DNA from: Planctomycetota bacterium
GTDB lineage: Bacteria; Planctomycetota; PLA2; JAEUHO01
NCBI GenBank assembly: GCA_028281445.1
Contig: JANQJW010000035.1
Span: forward strand, 1-35,942
Length of the DNA stretch: 35,942 nucleotides
Direction of reading: 5' to 3'
Below the pieces are notes generated by a model that did not search any database, was not told where the DNA came from, and saw nothing but the letters and a program-made list of their open reading frames with translations. Each line of letters begins with the position of its first letter. Positions within the stretch are counted from its first letter, which is position 1. Positions 33,525-35,942 of the stretch are shown in pieces. The position numbers and the translations under genes are program-made.

Positions 33525-34337
33525 CTACGCGAGCTCGGCGCCCAGCAGGTGGAACAGGTCGTCTCCATCGCGACAGATCGCGACGCTCTCTTCGACCTGG
33601 GCACGCGCGTCTGCGTACGCCACGCGCCAATGGCCGACGTGTGTGATGGCCACGCGCCGGGCGCCGTGCGCCCGCGCAACGTCGATCATGCGCGTCGTTC
33701 CGGGGTGGCCGTAACCGGCCTCGCCCAGGTACGTGCCGTCCCCGACGAAGAGGTCGACGCCTGCCAGCGCCTCGGGCGGTGACGGCTCGCCGTCCCCCAT
33801 GTCGGTCGCGAATGCGACGCGTTGCACGCCGCGGACCGTCGGTACATGGAGGATCACTCCGGTTGTCGGGAAGCGCTCCCGGTGCCCCGTTTCGAACCCC
33901 TCCAGGGTGACGTCACCGACGCGGATCGTCTCGCCCGCGCCCCACGGAAGAAAGCGCATGCGCGGGGTTTCTCCGCGCAGGAGATGGCGAAACATCGTGC
34001 CGACCTTCTCGTGGTGCGCCGCATTGATGTGAACGGGCAGGCACTCGCGGTGCTCGTCGCGGAGATGTGCCACGTCGTCCAGTCCCAGCACGTGATCGAG
34101 ATGCCGGTGCGTGATGACGACGCGGTCGACGCGCGGCGAACCGCCCTTGCGTTCGAGCTGCAGCGCGACATCGGGACCGGCGTCGATGAGCACGCACTCC
34201 TCGGGCGTCTCGAGGTAGAGCCCCGTGCGCGTCCGGCCGTGCGACGGATCGGCGCGCGCCTCGGCGCATTGCGGGCAGTCGCAGCCCGGCCGCGGGATGG
34301 GCCAGGCGCCTGAGGTACCGAGAAGGACCGCCTTCAT
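33525..34337 (-). CDS. MBL-fold metallo-hydrolase, PhnP-like
   Basis: 270 residues from the ATG at 34337. The metallo-beta-lactamase signature THRHLDH (H77, H79, D81, H82) binds two metals, with further ligands in the TDMGD and ITHVGHW segments. The N-terminal CDCPQC (C19, C21, C24) matches the extra zinc site of PhnP-type phosphodiesterases, and GTSGAWPIPRPGC is the matching opening strand. PhnP hydrolyses cyclic ribose phosphates in phosphonate use, but no other phn genes are here, so a general cyclic-phosphodiester hydrolase is the safer call. It is divergent from the ECF sigma gene at 34495. Confidence 0.88.
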   Translation of the reverse strand: MKAVLLGTSGAWPIPRPGCDCPQCAEARADPSHGRTRTGLYLETPEECVLIDAGPDVALQLERKGGSPRVDRVVITHRHLDHVLGLDDVAHLRDEHRECLPVHINAAHHEKVGTMFRHLLRGETPRMRFLPWGAGETIRVGDVTLEGFETGHRERFPTTGVILHVPTVRGVQRVAFATDMGDGEPSPPEALAGVDLFVGDGTYLGEAGYGHPGTTRMIDVARAHGARRVAITHVGHWRVAYADARAQVEESVAICRDGDDLFHLLGAELA

Positions 34338-34396
34338 GCCTAGCGTTCTACCGGCACGCCGCTCGCAGAGGAACACCGCGGAGGAACGGACTGTGC

Positions 34397-34432
34397 CTGA
34401 CCTGAGCGAGCGAAAGCGAGTCGAAGGGTGAC
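34397..34432. repeat. Dispersed-type repeat CTGAGCG...GTCGAAGGG
   Basis: CCTGAGCGAGCGAAAG then CGAGTCGAAGGG. This purine-rich sequence is of the kind found scattered between genes in many high-GC bacteria. A shorter relative (CTGAGCGGAGCGAAGG) forms the loop of the palindrome at 35438-35486, and a poor match lies near 18521-18547. Confidence 0.45.
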
Positions 34433-34494
34433 CGCTGCCGCTCGTGCGGCGAGGGGAAACGCAGTTCGAGGTCAGGGGCCCGGGAGGACGATGC

Positions 34495-35109
34495 GTGATC
34501 TCTCGGACAGTAGCCGTGGCCTGGGTGGCGGAGCGCGGTACGGGGCCGCTCGACGCGTTGGTGGCATGCGCGCGCGCGGGCGACGCGCGGGCGTTTCGCG
34601 ACGTGACGCAAGAGCTCGGTCCCCCACTCACGCGCTACGTGACGTACTTCCTGCGAGGCGACGCCGACACGGCGAGCGACGTGGTGCAGGACACATTCAT
34701 CACCGCATGGCGCAAGATCGACACGATTCGTGACGGCGATCACCTACGGCCGTGGCTCTACCGCGTGGCGCGCTTCAAGGCGATCTCGTGGCTCCGCCGC
34801 CGCGGGCCGCGCGGCACACCAATGGACTCGATCGAACGCGCGCAGGACGGCGGGTACCAGCTCCGCGCGAGCCGCGCGCACGAGCCGACACCGCCCAGCA
34901 GCCGCGTCGAGCGGCTGCAGGCCGCCATCGCGAAGCTCCCGCCGATCTATGCCGGCGCGATCAAGCTCCACTACCTCCACGGTTGCGACACGCGCACCAC
35001 GGGCGAACTGCTCGGCATCCCGCGAACGACCGTGAAGATGCGCCTTCACCGGGGGCGCAAGAAGCTGCGCGAGCTGATGGAGGAACCCAAGACCGACAAG
35101 CGTCGCTAG
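34495..35109 (+). CDS. ECF-type RNA polymerase sigma factor
   Basis: 204 residues from the GTG at 34495, chosen because GGGAGG lies 7-8 bases upstream; an in-frame GTG at 34444 is possible, and an ATG at 34491 is out of frame. Region 2 contains RYVTYFLRGDADTASDVVQD, with TFITAWRKI and RPWLYRVARFKAISWLRRR. Region 4 contains AIAKLPPIYAGAIKLHYLHG and the helix-turn-helix TGELLGIPRTTVKMRLHRGR. It shares the two-domain plan of the sigma factor at 1-543 but is clearly a different subgroup. No anti-sigma gene follows; an IS3-family element begins 274 bases downstream and may have separated or replaced it. Confidence 0.92.
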   Translation: MISRTVAVAWVAERGTGPLDALVACARAGDARAFRDVTQELGPPLTRYVTYFLRGDADTASDVVQDTFITAWRKIDTIRDGDHLRPWLYRVARFKAISWLRRRGPRGTPMDSIERAQDGGYQLRASRAHEPTPPSSRVERLQAAIAKLPPIYAGAIKLHYLHGCDTRTTGELLGIPRTTVKMRLHRGRKKLRELMEEPKTDKRR

Positions 35110-35382
35110 CGAACTGCCGGCGGACAGGCGCGTCGCGCATCGAGCAGAAAGCTCGGAAGTCCCGCGCTCCGTTGCGACGCAAGGCCATGCCGCGACGGCG
35201 CGGTCGATGTTTCACTGCCACGCACTTTGGGCGGAGAGTCGCTACCAGCGCGCGTTCGCCTACTTCCTTCATATCGCGGACCATCTGGATCGAACTCGTA
35301 ATGACCTTCCGCGTCGCGCTGCTTAGAAGCTCTGGGGAACGCCAAGCCCAGCACAGTCCACTCACCTGACGGTAGGCCGTTA
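35110..35382. other. Gap between ECF sigma gene and IS element
   Basis: 273 bases with slightly lower GC toward the IS end. Open frames exist on both strands but none has a recognisable domain, start signal or convincing codon pattern. It may hold remains of a gene cut off by the insertion; I see nothing that I can support as coding. Confidence 0.45.
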
Positions 35383-35411
35383 TGAACTGCCCCCAATAGC
35401 CGTGCCACTTT

Positions 35412-35942
35412 CTAACTCGTAACGGGCGCCAGTTCCCATGCCTGCCGAGGCAGGCTGAGCGGAGCGAAGGCTGCCTCGGCAGGCATCTTCGTCTCCGGCG
35501 CCGGCGGCCGATAGCCCAGCGAGCTGTGCGGCCGGAAGTGATTGTACTCCTCGCGCCAGCCGATCAACACGCGTGCTTCCTCCAGCGTGTAGAAGATCTC
35601 GCGGTCCAGCAGCTCGTCGCGCAACTTGCCGTTGAAACTCTCGTTGAAGCCGTTCTCACACGGCGAGCCCGGCTCGATGAAGAGCGTCTTCACGTCGAGC
35701 CGAGTCAGCCACTTGCGTACCGCAACGGCCGTGAACTCCGGGCCGTTGTCCGAGCGGATGTGTCCAGGGACGCCACGCTCGATGAACAGCCGCTCGAGCG
35801 CTTCCAGTACATCGTCAGCGTTGAGTTTGCGAGCCACTTCGACCGCCAAGCACTCGCGCGTGTACTCGTCGATGATGGTCAGCATCCGCAACGGCCGGCC
35901 GTCGTGCGTGCGATCGAACACGAAGTCGTAGCTCCACACGTG
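35412..35942 (-). CDS. IS3-family transposase (integrase core), 5' end outside window
   Basis: About 177 residues of the C-terminal catalytic region are visible, and the frame runs off the window end. The retroviral-type DDE core is clear: [16 protein letters not shown] with the first Asp, then [10 protein letters not shown] with the second. [20 protein letters not shown] carries the Glu, and [16 protein letters not shown] is the usual C-terminal signature. In this family OrfAB is made by frameshifting from a short upstream orfA, which lies outside the window. The last ~24 codons overlap a 16-bp-arm palindrome (35438-35486). No disruption is visible in the part seen. Confidence 0.93.
   Translation of the reverse strand, partial: HVWSYDFVFDRTHDGRPLRMLTIIDEYTRECLAVEVARKLNADDVLEALERLFIERGVPGHIRSDNGPEFTAVAVRKWLTRLDVKTLFIEPGSPCENGFNESFNGKLRDELLDREIFYTLEEARVLIGWREEYNHFRPHSSLGYRPPAPETKMPAEAAFAPLSLPRQAWELAPVTS
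35438..35486. repeat. 16-bp-arm palindrome inside the transposase 3' end
   Basis: ATGCCTGCCGAGGCAG (35438-35453) and CTGCCTCGGCAGGCAT (35471-35486) are perfect reverse complements around a 17-base loop. Each arm contains a smaller palindrome (GCCTGCC-GA-GGCAGGC in the left). It encodes [16 protein letters not shown] in the transposase tail and remains in frame. Confidence 0.75.

Larger units (their letters stand above)
35383..35942 (-). mobile_element. IS3-family insertion sequence, one end (continues past window)
   Basis: The terminal inverted repeat begins TGAACTGCCCCCAATAGCCG at 35383, with the 5'-TG start and the CTGCCCCC core typical of IS3-family ends. The transposase reads inward from outside the window and stops 29 bases from this end, as usual for the right end of such elements. 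The other end and the target duplication cannot be seen. Confidence 0.8.

Noticed and set aside
31196..33646. Open frame of 816 codons on the plus strand opposite the PASTA gene
   Set aside because: It is Arg/His/Ala-rich with no domain, has no start signal, and arises from GC-rich codon use of the true gene on the other strand.
35110..35382. Small open frames on both strands between the ECF sigma gene and the IS
   Set aside because: No recognisable domain, start signal or codon pattern, and they overlap each other.
1..35942. CRISPR arrays, prophage genes, rRNA genes or a replication origin
   Set aside because: No regularly spaced direct repeats, phage structural or lysis genes, rRNA-like sequence or DnaA-box cluster was seen.

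Overview
This is a GC-rich bacterial window with dense coding on both strands, short intergenic gaps, many predicted lipoproteins and HEAT-repeat proteins, ECF sigma factors, a very long GreA-type factor, and a -24/-12 (sigma-54 type) promoter in front of a small heat-shock gene. With the lipoprotein phosphatase fused to a cytochrome c'-like domain, this fits a planctomycete or another high-GC, deep-branching Gram-negative lineage. No rRNA or other phylogenetic marker was examined, so the placement is tentative.

Layout. 1-1606: the 3' part of an ECF sigma gene, a membrane anti-sigma candidate and a small membrane protein, coupled by short overlaps. 1664-5458: a hybrid GAF/PAS histidine kinase, then tryptophan 2,3-dioxygenase. 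5475-11301 (minus): a tail-anchored protein with an unusual heptamer repeat, an anchored HEAT-repeat protein, a lipoprotein, MoaA, and an exported thioredoxin/NHL-propeller protein. 11503-12555 (plus): a PLP-dependent cysteine synthase family enzyme. 12568-21652 (minus): an AraC-type regulator broken by an in-frame TGA, a phosphatase-cytochrome c' lipoprotein, long GreA, tRNA-Arg(CCG), RluB-type pseudouridine synthase, phosphomannose isomerase, a Pro-rich exported protein, a FlgM-like small protein and RsmD. 21720-24125 (plus): the likely operon pdxJ-dapA-HEAT lipoprotein. 24272-30000 (plus): the sigma-54-type promoter, Hsp20, ClpB and a SASA-type esterase lipoprotein. 30001-34337 (minus): a fatty acid desaturase, a secreted protein made of ten PASTA repeats, and a PhnP-like metallo-hydrolase. 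34495-35109 (plus): a second ECF sigma factor. 35383 to the end: one end of an IS3-family element.

How the genes relate. Most are housekeeping: B6 and lysine/peptidoglycan precursor synthesis, molybdopterin, rRNA modification, and proteostasis. Several encode envelope proteins without assigned roles (HEAT, PASTA, NHL, PTP-cytochrome).

The most unusual non-coding signal is a pair of ~108-bp hairpin elements (11355-11462, inverted, and 24858-24966). They share a 17-bp leader and long outer arms. Their stem tips and loops differ, but pairing is kept in both. One lies in a divergent promoter region and the other in the clpB leader. A second small hairpin family flanks hsp20.
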